A DNA stretch of 64,000 nt from Bacilli bacterium (GTDB lineage Bacteria > Bacillota_I > Bacilli_A > RF39 > UBA660). A model generated the notes under the pieces. That model searched no databases, was not told where the DNA came from, and saw only the letters and a program-made list of their open reading frames with translations. Positions 1 to 9,437 of this stretch are shown one piece after another. The DNA lies in the NCBI GenBank assembly GCA_017470045.1, contig JAFUFG010000001.1, positions 62,001 to 126,000 of the forward strand, given 5' to 3'. Every line of letters starts with the position of its first letter. Position 1 is the stretch's first letter. The translations under genes and the position numbers were made by a program.

Positions 1-5
1 GTGCT

Positions 6-1088
6 ATGGGTAAATTGAATACTACAATTAATAACATTGGTGCATTATGGGCTATCAATAGAATTCCTATTATCTCTCACTTGTATCAGTTTTTACTTGT
101 TAGTGTAACATTCCTTGGTATAGCAATAGATCCTCATCCTGAATATAGTGCTCGTGTAATGAATATTATAAACACATTAGAACATGATTTGAATGATAGA
201 AGATTAGATCCTAAAGCAAGAAAACAAATTAGAGAAGACTTGGCTAGAGTAAAGAAGAATATTCAGACTTATCTTGATAATCCTATGAGCTCTGGGGATG
301 AAGTATCTCTAACATATCAGAAATGGTTAATGGAAAAGTTCCCTGGATATGGAGATATCAGATCTAAGATGTTAAAAGATAGTGATATTGATGATAGCAC
401 TATAGATAAAAACTTTAAAGAATTACAAAAAGTAAAAGAAGACTCAGATATCAATCAGTATCCTGGAATTAAAGAAATGTGCGAATCATTTGAATATCCT
501 GAATATGATGATTGTAGTGTTACTGAGACTGTAACTGAAGCATATGTTAAAGGATATATAGCCGGACTTGAGAACTATGGAAATATTAAATATGATACTT
601 TACATGAAGGTATTATAGATGATATTCAGGGATGGTATAGAAGAAGACTTACTAGTGAAGAACTTGAAGAAGCTAAAAAAGAATTAAGAGGAATTCTAAG
701 TAAAGTTAGGATTCCTGATGTTAAACCAGTAGTAAAAATATTCGGTAAAGAAATAGGAAATAAACAAGCAGCACTTAAAGTATCAGAAAAGTTCGTTCAT
801 ATTATAGATAAAAATGGAATAGCAGACTTTACTATAATAGATAGCTTTGCTATGACAGATCAAGGTAAACATACAATTACTGGTATTAATAAAGTAAATG
901 AAGTTATGAGAAAAATAAATGCTAATTCTAAGAAGTATCAGTACTTTGTTACTAGAGATATAACTTCTACTAATAATACTGGATTTGTTGGTGTTATTTA
1001 TGCTTATAGAAGAAAAGATAAAGTAACTAAGAGTGAACTTAGTGATAAGATAGAAGGATTAAACAAACAAACTATTATTGTATATTAA
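6..1088 (+). CDS. Unknown protein, possibly truncated at the left edge
   Basis: Unrecognised protein of at least 360 residues. The frame stays open to the window edge and only five bases precede the first ATG, so no ribosome binding site can be judged and the true start may lie outside. It has a hydrophobic stretch at about residues 20-42, then a charged helical region. A segment around residues 178-192 (TEAYVKGYIAGLENY) resembles the EAYxKGFxDGxDQT segment at the N-terminus of the small internal head candidates at 35.4-36.9 kb, so a virion role is possible. It is followed by a palindromic terminator. Function not assigned. Confidence 0.7.
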   Translation: MGKLNTTINNIGALWAINRIPIISHLYQFLLVSVTFLGIAIDPHPEYSARVMNIINTLEHDLNDRRLDPKARKQIREDLARVKKNIQTYLDNPMSSGDEVSLTYQKWLMEKFPGYGDIRSKMLKDSDIDDSTIDKNFKELQKVKEDSDINQYPGIKEMCESFEYPEYDDCSVTETVTEAYVKGYIAGLENYGNIKYDTLHEGIIDDIQGWYRRRLTSEELEEAKKELRGILSKVRIPDVKPVVKIFGKEIGNKQAALKVSEKFVHIIDKNGIADFTIIDSFAMTDQGKHTITGINKVNEVMRKINANSKKYQYFVTRDITSTNNTGFVGVIYAYRRKDKVTKSELSDKIEGLNKQTIIVY

Positions 1089-1103
1089 AAAATAAATAAT
1101 GAG

Positions 1104-1128
1104 AGGCTGACCCATAATGGGTCAGCCT
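1104..1128. terminator. Palindromic terminator
   Basis: Arms AGGCTGACCCAT and ATGGGTCAGCCT surround a single A. It lies between two convergent genes and probably serves both strands. Confidence 0.7.
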
Positions 1129-1147
1129 ACTCTTTGCCATGGGACTA

Positions 1148-1804
1148 CTATGCAGCCTTTCTCCAAGTTTTGGTTGCCCAAGACCAGACTAAAGGCTCTG
1201 TGAACATTATAGGTTGACCATATTGGTCATACACTATATGCCCATTTTCATCTACCGCATAGTACAACTGCGGTGTAGTTGATACTGTAGCCGTCATAGT
1301 ACCATTATTAACACCTTCTTGGACGGCTTCAACGATTTTTTCTGAAGGGGTTTGCAGCTCTACAGCTACTTCTTCTTTAACCCCTTTTTTCTTTTTTTCT
1401 TTTTCTTTCGTTTTGGATGTTGGAGCTCCCATAGGTACCGTAGCTGCTTTCTCTTTCTCTTTCGCATCAGAAATTGACTTTTGCTCAGGAGTCTGAGACT
1501 TAGGTTCTGCTTTTTCCTTTTTGGCATTCAACTCTTTTTCGAGTCTTTTGATTACATCAATAGAATTTTCATAATATCTTTCAGACGGATTTACATCGAA
1601 ATCCTTGTCCTCCAGAATTTGTTTCCGAATCCTAATCTGGGCTTCCAGATCTTTTGATTCTTCAGCATCACTCAACTCTTTTTCTAATTGGCGATACTTT
1701 TGAAGAATCTTTTTACGCTGTTCCAGCGTTTCTTTCAATGGATACAGATTCTTCATTATGTTGTAATCGACTCTCCGGATAAAATATGGCTCTTTAATTT
1801 TCAT
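1148..1804 (-). CDS. Lysine/glutamate-rich coiled-coil protein
   Basis: Unrecognised protein of 218 residues. I place the start at the ATG at 1804 (MKIKEPYF) because AAAGGAGGG lies 7-8 bases upstream; an upstream in-frame ATG has no such site. Residues about 20-85 are heptad-like and charged (coiled coil). A long Lys/Glu/Ala/Pro-rich linker follows, and then a compact C-terminal segment with aromatic residues (LVWSWATKTW). Its codons are richer in G+C than most neighbours, similar to the presumed abundant proteins at 6.9 and 37 kb. Probably a structural or assembly protein, but this is inference. Confidence 0.75.
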   Translation of the reverse strand: MKIKEPYFIRRVDYNIMKNLYPLKETLEQRKKILQKYRQLEKELSDAEESKDLEAQIRIRKQILEDKDFDVNPSERYYENSIDVIKRLEKELNAKKEKAEPKSQTPEQKSISDAKEKEKAATVPMGAPTSKTKEKEKKKKGVKEEVAVELQTPSEKIVEAVQEGVNNGTMTATVSTTPQLYYAVDENGHIVYDQYGQPIMFTEPLVWSWATKTWRKAA

Positions 1805-1860
1805 GATTAGCCCTCCTTTTAAGCAAATAATAATGTTTTTGGGATTCATTTTCCCATGGC

Positions 1861-1880
1861 ACTAATATAGTATCTAAATG
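1861..1880 (-). promoter_or_regulatory. Candidate promoter, GATACTATATTAG
   Basis: On the minus strand TTTAGATACTATATTAG lies upstream of the 1148-1804 gene. It matches the GATACTATAATAATG blocks near 8.83 and 9.72 kb and the TATACTATAATTATG blocks at 53.15 and 62.62 kb. A clear -35 element is not visible. Confidence 0.4.
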
Positions 1881-1936
1881 ATTTTTTCTTTAATAACAAA
1901 AACACAATAATAAATATATTATGGAGGTCTATAATC

Positions 1937-2131
1937 ATGAGCCAATATACTGATAGAATTAAAGCTAAAATGAATGGAACTTTTTATGATGATTCTGATT
2001 TCGATTTAGATAAAGAATATGATTCTCATTCTAAAGAAGTATCAATTGCAACACAGAATACTGAAATTAATGCGACAGATTCTACGTTTAATCTTAATGA
2101 TGACTATGAATACTATGTAAACAAAGAATGA
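1937..2131 (+). CDS. Small acidic protein, propeptide-like
   Basis: 64 residues with a good ribosome binding site (GGAGG). Strongly acidic, and it ends in FNLNDDYEYYVNKE. That tail resembles the FDLEDDYKYYTE segment found just before the proposed protease site in the internal head candidates at 35.4-36.9 kb. Here the protein stops at that point, so it looks like a propeptide without a basic mature domain. It may be a scaffold or internal head peptide; this is inference. Confidence 0.65.
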   Translation: MSQYTDRIKAKMNGTFYDDSDFDLDKEYDSHSKEVSIATQNTEINATDSTFNLNDDYEYYVNKE

Positions 2132-2138
2132 TTTAATG

Positions 2139-2162
2139 CCCACTAGCCATATGGCTAGTGGG
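2139..2162. terminator. CATATG-centred palindromic terminator
   Basis: Perfect 24-base palindrome with arms CCCACTAGCCAT/ATGGCTAGTGGG between convergent genes. Confidence 0.75.
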
Positions 2163-2169
2163 ATATTTA

Positions 2170-4806
2170 TTAGTAAACTATAAATTCATCTAAATCTTCT
2201 TTAGATATTTGCGGTTTAGATATTTTCGGTATTTCTTGTTTTCTAATCTTTTGAGAGTTATTATAAATATTTTGAATATTCTGTGCATGTCCTACTATAC
2301 TACTAAGACTATTTATATTAATACCACCTTTAGCAATATTTACTATGCTATTAGCATGCATAATTAAATCTTGTAAATTACCAGTATTACTATTACCATT
2401 ATTAGTTTTACTGGTACCATCTATATCTGTTACCTTAGCAAAATCTAATTGTGTACTAGATACAAAGTAATCACCTGTTCTAGTAAAGAAATCTTTCTTT
2501 GCTATAAGAATAAATAACCCATCTTTATTAGAATGAGCACTGTAGTTCTTAATAACATATCTTTTATTAATAGTAAACACTGTAGTATCCAATCCAGTTT
2601 TAGATATAGATATCTTATTTCCATAAGTTTCTATTTCATTTTTTATATTCTTTACTACGTTAGCATTATCGTTTTTAATCTTAACTATCTTTTGACCAGT
2701 ACCATTAGTATTCCCACCACTAATTTTTAAATTAACTCCAAAGCTAGATATACCAAGCATACCAATATTAGAAATATCTTTTATAATATTAATATCTTTC
2801 TGAAGATCAGGAAGAGATTTGATATTGAAATCTAAACTTTTTACTTTGTTTCCTATCTCTCTAGCTGATCTAACTATCTTATCTAGACTTTGCTGAGCTG
2901 TCTTACCTATATTTTCTATAGAATTCCATGTAGCAGTAGCTAAAGACTTTATATTTGCAGCTCTAGTCTGTATATTCTTTACTTGAGGTTGTACAGTAGA
3001 TACAATGTTTTTAGATACTTGGCACCAATCTACATAACCAGTAGTCATTAAAGCCATAGACTTAACACCATCTATTTGACTAGAAGAACCAGTACCAACA
3101 TACTTTAGTATATTAGTAACACAATTAGACATATTAGATGAGTAGACGATAAACGGATTAACTCTATCGCTACCACCACTTTCTTCTGAGTCATCAGGAT
3201 ATTCATTATACATACTTAACGCTAAATCGATGATAGATTTAGCACTATTAAGATTCGTATTCATATTATTTCCAAGACTTATAAGTTTAGTCTTGAATGT
3301 ATTACCTTTAGTCTGTTGATCTGTAGACTGGGTTATAAGAGTTTTTACTCTATCATTTAACATGTCAGAATTTTTACTCATATTTATAGGAGTAACACAA
3401 TTAAGACATCCAGGAAGATTAGTAGTACCGCCTAAGATTTTAGTCATATCGGAAGACAGATCTTTAAATTCATTAGGAACTTTCTGTATATTAGTATTTA
3501 TAGTTTTAATAGTAGTAAGTATTGTATTTAATCGAGTTATATAAGTATTAAGTTTATCATCCCATTCTCCAGGGTCTACTGTAGGAGTTGTTTCTCCAGT
3601 AATTGGGTCAGTAGAAGAAGGATAATCACCTATCATAGATCTAATAATAGATATAGCATTGGTAATAGTATCAGAAGCATTACCACTATTAGTTTGAGGA
3701 TAATTAGGATCTCCATCTGTACCAAGTATAGTAAGATTAACCTTCATAGCATTATCTATAAATAAACATCTATAATCGGATAATGTACTAGGAATAGTTT
3801 CTATATCTTTAACTGTATCTTTAATAGCATCTGTAAAGGTATTTGCTAATGTACTAAGATTGGACAATGCTTCATTTACAGATTGTAAACAGTTAGGATC
3901 GCTATCAAGACCAGGGTCAATTACAGTTTGTAATTCATTTATGATTTTGGTGGTATCGTTGTCGATTGTATAATAAGTATCTTTAACATGTATATCGGCA
4001 TAATAACATTGGTTTTGTTGATCTTCTCTCATACCAGTAATAGCAGATCCAGGATCATCTATAGGTCTTACATTGAATAAGCAAGTATCAAATAGTTCTC
4101 CTTTTTTCTTAGTAGCAACACCAGAGCTACTAATTAAATATGCACATTCTGGGTCTAAATAAAATCTATAATTTGTATCATAAAATACTTTAATATTATT
4201 AAAGAAAGATACAGCTTCAGATAAAGTTTCTTTAGGGGTAACTATTAGTTGATCTATTGTATCATTATATTTAAATGGTTCTATAAGTATAGGTATACCA
4301 TTAAAACAGTTTAATACACTATTAAACATCGTTGTATCTATAATGGTAGTATTATTTATTTTTTTATTCCATTCAATACAATTATCCCACATTAGTCCTA
4401 TACTAATAGTCTGCACAACAGCTTGCTTTCTAGCAGTTTCTTGTTTGTCTATATTATTTGGAAAATCTAGTTCTTTATTATAATTTATATCTTGATCTAT
4501 AAAATAAACACATTTACCAGAATATGGCGTTTCTAGTTTAGTATTAGCTTCTTTATTAAGAGACATTTGAGCAAACTTTTGTATCTTTAAATCGATATAA
4601 GATTCTTTAACGTATTTTATTATATCATCCATATCTAGTTTATTTATAGTTATAGTAGCATACGCTACAGGCATAAACGTTCTATCATAATCGTTAAATA
4701 TTGCAAATCCATTTATATTTTCAGTTTTTATTTCTATACTCTTGCTGGTGCCATTACTTGAATTATTACAATGCCACACCATATTTATATCGTAATTATA
4801 CTCCAT
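2170..4806 (-). CDS. Putative baseplate/tail hub protein
   Basis: 878 residues. The N-terminal 270 or so residues read like a tail hub protein of the gp27/XkdQ/late-control-D type: a strand-rich start (INGFAIFNDYDRTFMPVAYATITI), then a segment resembling NGIPILIEPFKYNDTIDQLIVTPKE followed by SEAVSFFNNIKVFYDTNYRFYLDPE, typical of the repeated barrel domains of hubs. The middle (about 290-650) is low-complexity and helical, rich in Ser/Thr/Asn. The C-terminus has another beta-rich segment. Hub assignment comes from overall sequence character, not a diagnostic motif. Start is supported by GAGGTG upstream. Confidence 0.5.
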   Translation of the reverse strand: MEYNYDINMVWHCNNSSNGTSKSIEIKTENINGFAIFNDYDRTFMPVAYATITINKLDMDDIIKYVKESYIDLKIQKFAQMSLNKEANTKLETPYSGKCVYFIDQDINYNKELDFPNNIDKQETARKQAVVQTISIGLMWDNCIEWNKKINNTTIIDTTMFNSVLNCFNGIPILIEPFKYNDTIDQLIVTPKETLSEAVSFFNNIKVFYDTNYRFYLDPECAYLISSSGVATKKKGELFDTCLFNVRPIDDPGSAITGMREDQQNQCYYADIHVKDTYYTIDNDTTKIINELQTVIDPGLDSDPNCLQSVNEALSNLSTLANTFTDAIKDTVKDIETIPSTLSDYRCLFIDNAMKVNLTILGTDGDPNYPQTNSGNASDTITNAISIIRSMIGDYPSSTDPITGETTPTVDPGEWDDKLNTYITRLNTILTTIKTINTNIQKVPNEFKDLSSDMTKILGGTTNLPGCLNCVTPINMSKNSDMLNDRVKTLITQSTDQQTKGNTFKTKLISLGNNMNTNLNSAKSIIDLALSMYNEYPDDSEESGGSDRVNPFIVYSSNMSNCVTNILKYVGTGSSSQIDGVKSMALMTTGYVDWCQVSKNIVSTVQPQVKNIQTRAANIKSLATATWNSIENIGKTAQQSLDKIVRSAREIGNKVKSLDFNIKSLPDLQKDINIIKDISNIGMLGISSFGVNLKISGGNTNGTGQKIVKIKNDNANVVKNIKNEIETYGNKISISKTGLDTTVFTINKRYVIKNYSAHSNKDGLFILIAKKDFFTRTGDYFVSSTQLDFAKVTDIDGTSKTNNGNSNTGNLQDLIMHANSIVNIAKGGININSLSSIVGHAQNIQNIYNNSQKIRKQEIPKISKPQISKEDLDEFIVY

Positions 4807-4830
4807 TTAAAGCACCTCATTAAAAAATAA

Positions 4831-4855
4831 AAGGGTATACTATATGTATACCCTT
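4831..4855. terminator. Palindromic terminator
   Basis: Arms AAGGGTATAC/GTATACCCTT around TATAT, between two minus-strand genes. Confidence 0.65.
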
Positions 4856-5948
4856 ACAATCCGTCTAAGTCCAATTGGCAATCATCATAATACGTAGCAT
4901 TGATACTATGCAATGAATCTTTATCCTCTAATGATTTTAAGAAGTCAAGTTCATTATATTCAGGTAGTAATTTATAAAGACTATACTGATAAACCAGATC
5001 TATTCCTTTAAAATGATCTATAAATACATCAACTGTCGGTCTAAGTATAACTTTACGTTTAGTTATATGAGTCTCAGTATAATTTAAATAACAGCTAGCC
5101 ACAGTATCAACATCATGTTCGTATCCTCTAGGAATACTATTGCATAACTCTATACTATCTCTATAATTAAATCCCATTGATTTAATCCCTAACTTAGGGA
5201 GACCATTAAGAGCCATTAATACAGATAGTGTATTCTGATTAAAGTTACCATAAATATTCTTCATTTTAGTAGCATACATATATGCTTCTATACAATTAGT
5301 ACTATTATAAGAATAACTGGTATCTTCAACAGACTTAATAGAATAAGTCTTACGTACTATTCTAGCACTCTTTAATAACTGAGGAATCTGAAACATATAT
5401 TCCCAATTAGATATAATCATACTAGGAGCGATTCCAATTAATTTTCTTTTTATGATATCATAAATCATAATACCACTATCTGTACTGCCAATCTTTAAAT
5501 ATATATTAGGCAGATACGGTACCAGTATTTTTAATAATTCAATATTTTTATTGAATGCATCCAAAGTAGCTTTATTAGCTTCAATACGTTTACCATATCT
5601 ACTATTATATTCTGGAATGAATTCTTTAATTGTACTCATGCTACCATCATTATATACTAATACAATATTAGCATAAACATTTATTTTTCTGAAGTATCTT
5701 CTTAAATGAGCACAATAATTTATGATTGCTGCTGATATAGAATATATATTCTTTAATTTAGTAAATCTAGATAAACTAGCAAGCATTTGATAAAGATCAA
5801 TATAAATATTAATCTTATCGCTATTACTATCTTTATATTCTTTAGCAATTATTTCATCTAAAGATTTATAGGTAATAAACTGCCAATATATAGCAGTATC
5901 TATTAAGAATTTATAGTCTAATGTTATAGATTTATATTTATCATCCAT
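4854..5948 (-). CDS. Unknown protein, weak PIN/FEN-like features
   Basis: 364 residues, not recognised with certainty. Residues about 46-125 contain KINIYIDLYQML and a hydrophobic strand followed by YNDGSMSTIKEFIPEYN, which recalls the strand, DG and P-x-YN layout of PIN/5'-nuclease folds. I cannot see the full set of acidic catalytic residues, so it may be an inactive relative or a coincidence. The stop codon overlaps the terminator palindrome. It sits at the end of a minus-strand run starting at 6828. Confidence 0.6.
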   Translation of the reverse strand: MDDKYKSITLDYKFLIDTAIYWQFITYKSLDEIIAKEYKDSNSDKINIYIDLYQMLASLSRFTKLKNIYSISAAIINYCAHLRRYFRKINVYANIVLVYNDGSMSTIKEFIPEYNSRYGKRIEANKATLDAFNKNIELLKILVPYLPNIYLKIGSTDSGIMIYDIIKRKLIGIAPSMIISNWEYMFQIPQLLKSARIVRKTYSIKSVEDTSYSYNSTNCIEAYMYATKMKNIYGNFNQNTLSVLMALNGLPKLGIKSMGFNYRDSIELCNSIPRGYEHDVDTVASCYLNYTETHITKRKVILRPTVDVFIDHFKGIDLVYQYSLYKLLPEYNELDFLKSLEDKDSLHSINATYYDDCQLDLDGL

Positions 5949-5967
5949 TTAGATTCATCCTTTATTA

Positions 5968-6432
5968 TTAGTGATGATGTAACCAATCATGGTGAGATCG
6001 GTAATATGCTAACATTGTTTTTAAATCTTCATAGCAATTATCACATATTCCACTAAACATAAGCTGAGCTGGGCTATTAACTGTTCTGCCACACATTACA
6101 CAATTGTGAGGTAATTTTTCAGCAGCTAACATTCTTGTTATACAAGATCTACAGAATGGAGCTCTATGTTCTTCTGGTTTAACAGAGTCTTCTCTATCAC
6201 AAATAAGACAATGAAAATACCAAAGCATAGTTCTAGGAGGCTCATGATCATCCATTATACAAGTTTCAAATATACATAAACCGTTATTGTCTATATATTT
6301 ACATTTGAAATCTTCTTTATGACGACATCCTTCGAATTGTTCATAAGGGCCATCACCAGTGTCTCCTCTTACTTCATCAGTACTTCCTCCACTACTAGAG
6401 AAAGCTGTTCCTTTTAAAGAGTCTAAATCCAT
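5968..6432 (-). CDS. Cysteine-rich zinc-binding protein
   Basis: 154 residues with at least four CxxC-like knuckles (CLIC, CRSC, CVMC, CDNC) plus several further Cys and His residues, and a His-rich end (SHHDWLHHH). This suggests two or more zinc ribbons or a RING-like treble-clef arrangement. The N-terminal 35 residues are Gly/Ser-rich and flexible. The family is not recognised. Such small multi-zinc proteins in phages can bind nucleic acid or other proteins, but no partner can be named. It is 12 bases downstream of the PC4-like gene. Confidence 0.7.
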   Translation of the reverse strand: MDLDSLKGTAFSSSGGSTDEVRGDTGDGPYEQFEGCRHKEDFKCKYIDNNGLCIFETCIMDDHEPPRTMLWYFHCLICDREDSVKPEEHRAPFCRSCITRMLAAEKLPHNCVMCGRTVNSPAQLMFSGICDNCYEDLKTMLAYYRSHHDWLHHH

Positions 6433-6444
6433 AATTTATCACCT

Positions 6445-6828
6445 TTAAAGAATATCTTTAGGATCTGAATATCTACTAGACTTTTTAGCCTGTTTAGGAT
6501 TATTCAGTTCTTGTAACGATTCATCAAAATCTTCTCTTGTTTTTAATACACTTAAGATTTCAATTGTTTTGCCATATCCTTTATCCAATAACACATTTAC
6601 TAAATTATCTGGGCCATCTTCTGTTAAGAAAGCTACGCCCTTTAACGGTTTTTCTTCATTAATATCTACGATCCATCTACGTAATTCCAACTTCTCTTTA
6701 CCATTATCTCCCCAAGCAATCTTTCTTAACATTATAACAGAATTACCTTTAGAATCGACTACTTCATCGACATCTCCTACACTATATGTAATTTTACCAT
6801 CATTATCGTTATTTCTTTTCCAAGCCAT
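6445..6828 (-). CDS. PC4/YdbC-like single-stranded DNA-binding protein
   Basis: 127 residues. The central part (LELRRWIVDINEEKPLKGVAFLTEDG) has the pattern of the PC4/YdbC fold: a strand with LxLRRW, a loop, then a PLKGxxFLTxE strand followed by a helix. In that family the domain dimerises and binds single-stranded DNA. The C-terminal tail is basic and polar. Replication, recombination or transcription use would all fit. The assignment rests on pattern only. Confidence 0.5.
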   Translation of the reverse strand: MAWKRNNDNDGKITYSVGDVDEVVDSKGNSVIMLRKIAWGDNGKEKLELRRWIVDINEEKPLKGVAFLTEDGPDNLVNVLLDKGYGKTIEILSVLKTREDFDESLQELNNPKQAKKSSRYSDPKDIL

Positions 6829-6892
6829 TTCTGACTCCTCCTTTATATAAACTTTTATCGTATTGTTTATCTATATAAAAAATAGAATAATA

Positions 6893-6918
6893 AGAGGGTA
6901 GTCATATGACTACCCTCT
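6893..6918. terminator. CATATG-centred palindromic terminator
   Basis: 26-base perfect palindrome, half-arm AGAGGGTAGTCAT, immediately downstream of the 6931-7689 gene on the minus strand. Confidence 0.75.
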
Positions 6919-6930
6919 ATTAATTAATTC

Positions 6931-7689
6931 TTAAAACGGTGTTACGATACCAAGGTCATTCTGCATGCTGAAACCAATTTCATTGCATACTTTACGAATG
7001 GTTTCGCCATTACCCTGACTAATGCTTAAGATATAATTCGGGAACTGTACACCGTATGTTCCCATTACATACATCGGGAATACTTCATATTCGAAGTAAT
7101 CATTTTCACTGGGTTTCTCACCATACATCTTAGCCAGAATCCTGTTAGGATCTAACTGAATTACACCATAATTATAGACTGCCGTTGGATTGATTCCATA
7201 CGGATTCTTATTTTCTACTTTTTCAGAGTAGATCTGTTCCCAAATGGGAACCCAAACGTTTCCACCTTTGTTCTTACGAGGAGCAGAGAACGGCAGGAAT
7301 TCCTGGAATACATTCTTTGCGTCATCAGTCAGAGACATAATCGTGTTCTGAGCTTTATAGGTATTAGTATACCTATCAATAATGCTAGAACCACGAACAG
7401 CCATATTAGACTGAATTACTGCTTTAAATTTCTTCTCATTGGTGAACTTGCTGTTCTGTAAATACAGATAGCAAGCTACCCGTTTAGTCATCTGATCGAT
7501 GTCAACGATACAACCTGCAACATCGTCAGACATGGAGTAAAAGAACTCCGCAAACTGACGAGCCAACTTAATTGAAGTTGTGAGCTTCATTGTTACATTG
7601 GCCTCAAATTTGGCTGGGGTTACGTTGTCTAATTTAAACAACCCCTTACCGACTTCCATGTCTTCACGAGACACTTTCCTTTCTTCCAT
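6931..7689 (-). CDS. Abundant-type unknown protein (virion or DNA-binding)
   Basis: 252 residues, not recognised. Codon use is clearly more G+C-rich than in most of the window, which suggests high expression, and it has its own strong ribosome binding site and its own terminator. It is a mixed alpha/beta globular protein without membrane segments. The C-terminal half is rich in Tyr/Phe/Pro (YEVFPMYVMGTYGVQFPNYIL). A monocistronic, highly translated phage gene of this size could be a structural protein or an abundant DNA-binding protein; the sequence does not decide. Confidence 0.7.
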   Translation of the reverse strand: MEERKVSREDMEVGKGLFKLDNVTPAKFEANVTMKLTTSIKLARQFAEFFYSMSDDVAGCIVDIDQMTKRVACYLYLQNSKFTNEKKFKAVIQSNMAVRGSSIIDRYTNTYKAQNTIMSLTDDAKNVFQEFLPFSAPRKNKGGNVWVPIWEQIYSEKVENKNPYGINPTAVYNYGVIQLDPNRILAKMYGEKPSENDYFEYEVFPMYVMGTYGVQFPNYILSISQGNGETIRKVCNEIGFSMQNDLGIVTPF

Positions 7690-7831
7690 TTTTGTTTCCT
7701 CCTTGTTTGAATAAAATTTTGCAAAATTTCACTCACAGTGAATTACTTCACTGTTAATGACTAATTAATAATTGATTAGTATTCTTACTAATCCAGGTAT
7801 ATAATATCTAAATCATATAAGATTTACTCAA

Positions 7832-8773
7832 TCAAGAATTTAATCTTCCTAGCATAACATCCATTTCTCTATTATTAAACGCTGATCTTAATGTATTAAG
7901 ATTTATACCACTACTATTAAATATAAATATATATAATTTTCCAGTTTTAGAATCTCTTATTAAAGTATGCTTCATAGATATAGCATTAAGATCTATATCG
8001 TACCAATATTTAATTATGATTAGATCTTTGACAGTTTCTCCTATTTCGCAAGAAAAAGATTCAAGATCTATTTCAGATACTTTGACTAAACCAAACTCAC
8101 TATCAGGATCTAGAAATTCAAAGTCAAACATTGTTTCTTCTTTTATGTCTAGCATAAATTCTATTCCTCTAAATAAACCTAAAAATTCTAGAGCTTCTTT
8201 AACAGTAGTTCTATGTCTATATTCATTATTATATTTCTTAATTATAATCTTAGATGATTCTTCTATTACTTTATCATATATTTTAGATGTACTTTGTAAT
8301 AAATTTATATAATCATTTAGCGTAGTATCTAAATATATAGCGATCTTTTTAAATGCTTTTTTACCTACAGCATCAATACGCCTTAGTTCTTCTTTAAATA
8401 GCCATTCATCATCCGACCAATCTACATTTTCACACATGATATCATAGGATGAATAGCCTTCATTTAATATATTCTCAGACACTCTATTCTTAATAACTCC
8501 AGGACTACAGTTGATAGAATGTTCCCATATAATAGAATCATAGTTTGGAAAGAAGAAAAATATCATATCATCAAAGTCGGCTATTTCTTCATCACGAATA
8601 TAAAAAGATTCTATCCATCCAATCGGAATAAGTTTTCTATAAGTACTTATTACATTTTTCTTTAAATACCTAAACTTTGTTTCATTATTAAATTTTACTT
8701 TTATACTATTGCGATAAATATCATATATTGTAAATATATTATGTTTATCGAAATACTTGTCTCCAATATTCAT
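7832..8773 (-). CDS. Unknown protein
   Basis: 313 residues, not recognised. I choose the ATG at 8773 (MNIGDKYF) because GGAG lies 9 bases upstream; the upstream ATG (MEIIYM) overlaps that site. It is rich in Ile, Lys, Asp and Glu with no membrane segment. Its 5' region is one copy of a duplicated regulatory block, also found upstream of the 9438-9656 gene. Confidence 0.65.
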   Translation of the reverse strand: MNIGDKYFDKHNIFTIYDIYRNSIKVKFNNETKFRYLKKNVISTYRKLIPIGWIESFYIRDEEIADFDDMIFFFFPNYDSIIWEHSINCSPGVIKNRVSENILNEGYSSYDIMCENVDWSDDEWLFKEELRRIDAVGKKAFKKIAIYLDTTLNDYINLLQSTSKIYDKVIEESSKIIIKKYNNEYRHRTTVKEALEFLGLFRGIEFMLDIKEETMFDFEFLDPDSEFGLVKVSEIDLESFSCEIGETVKDLIIIKYWYDIDLNAISMKHTLIRDSKTGKLYIFIFNSSGINLNTLRSAFNNREMDVMLGRLNS

Positions 8774-8846
8774 GTATATTATCTCCATTTAAATTAATTG
8801 AGAGTGACTCATATGAGTCACTCTCATTATTATAGTATCTATTTAA
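8766..8846 (-). repeat. Copy 1 of duplicated promoter/hairpin/RBS block
   Basis: About 75 bases nearly identical to 9660-9735. On the minus strand the order is TTTAAATAGATACTATAATAATG, then a palindrome centred on CATATG, then TTTAAATGGAGATAA containing the ribosome binding site. Both copies precede a minus-strand gene. Confidence 0.75.
8800..8825. terminator. CATATG-centred palindrome in duplicated block
   Basis: 26-base perfect palindrome, half-arm GAGAGTGACTCAT, identical to the one at 9684-9709. Confidence 0.6.
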
Positions 8847-8874
8847 ATAAAAATTTAAGAAATAAAAGAATGTT

Positions 8875-8900
8875 TGTAGGGCTTGATATCAAGCCCTACA
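8875..8900. terminator. Palindromic terminator
   Basis: 26-base perfect palindrome, half-arm TGTAGGGCTTGAT, between divergent genes. Confidence 0.5.
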
Positions 8901-8957
8901 ATTCTAACACATTAATAAAAGAGTAGGCCGCTCTTTATTAAAGGAAAGGTGAAAACA

Positions 8958-9410
8958 ATGAAAAACAATATTGATTCACATTTTAATCTTATGTTAGAAG
9001 AAATTAAAAATAAGCATAAATTTCATCATGAGGCTAACAATTACATAGATGTACCAAAACAATTAAAATATGAAGTGGAAAGATTTAAACGGTCTTTACA
9101 AAATAATGTGCCTGAAGCTAATGAAAATATTATTAATAAAAATACTGAAAATAATTCAGAAGCATTTTATCTTGGTATGGAACAATTATACAAACTATCT
9201 ATTGTTAGTAATCCTAATATAATTGATATTTATAAACATGTGTCAACTTCATATTTGAATCAATTTCAAATAGATCTTTTAAAAGAAATTATGTTCACAA
9301 TATTTGTTATTTTATTATTTCCATCTATTAGAAAAGATAGAATTAATAATATTAAAAAACTAATAATAGATTTTATGAATTCTATTGATGTTAGAAAATA
9401 TGATGTATAA
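8958..9410 (+). CDS. Unknown helical protein
   Basis: 150 residues. The start at 8958 is preferred over a GTG at 8949, because the GTG falls inside the AAAGGTG ribosome binding site. Lys/Asn/Ile-rich and mostly helical, with a hydrophobic stretch near residues 112-125 (FTIFVILLFPS) that could be one membrane segment. A short palindrome (GAGTAGG/CCTACTC, 9422-9435) follows. Not recognised. Confidence 0.65.
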   Translation: MKNNIDSHFNLMLEEIKNKHKFHHEANNYIDVPKQLKYEVERFKRSLQNNVPEANENIINKNTENNSEAFYLGMEQLYKLSIVSNPNIIDIYKHVSTSYLNQFQIDLLKEIMFTIFVILLFPSIRKDRINNIKKLIIDFMNSIDVRKYDV

Positions 9411-9421
9411 TTATTATTAAT

Positions 9422-9435
9422 GAGTAGGCCTACTC
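9422..9435. terminator. Short palindromic terminator
   Basis: GAGTAGGCCTACTC followed by T-rich sequence, between convergent genes. Confidence 0.5.
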
Positions 9436-9437
9436 TT

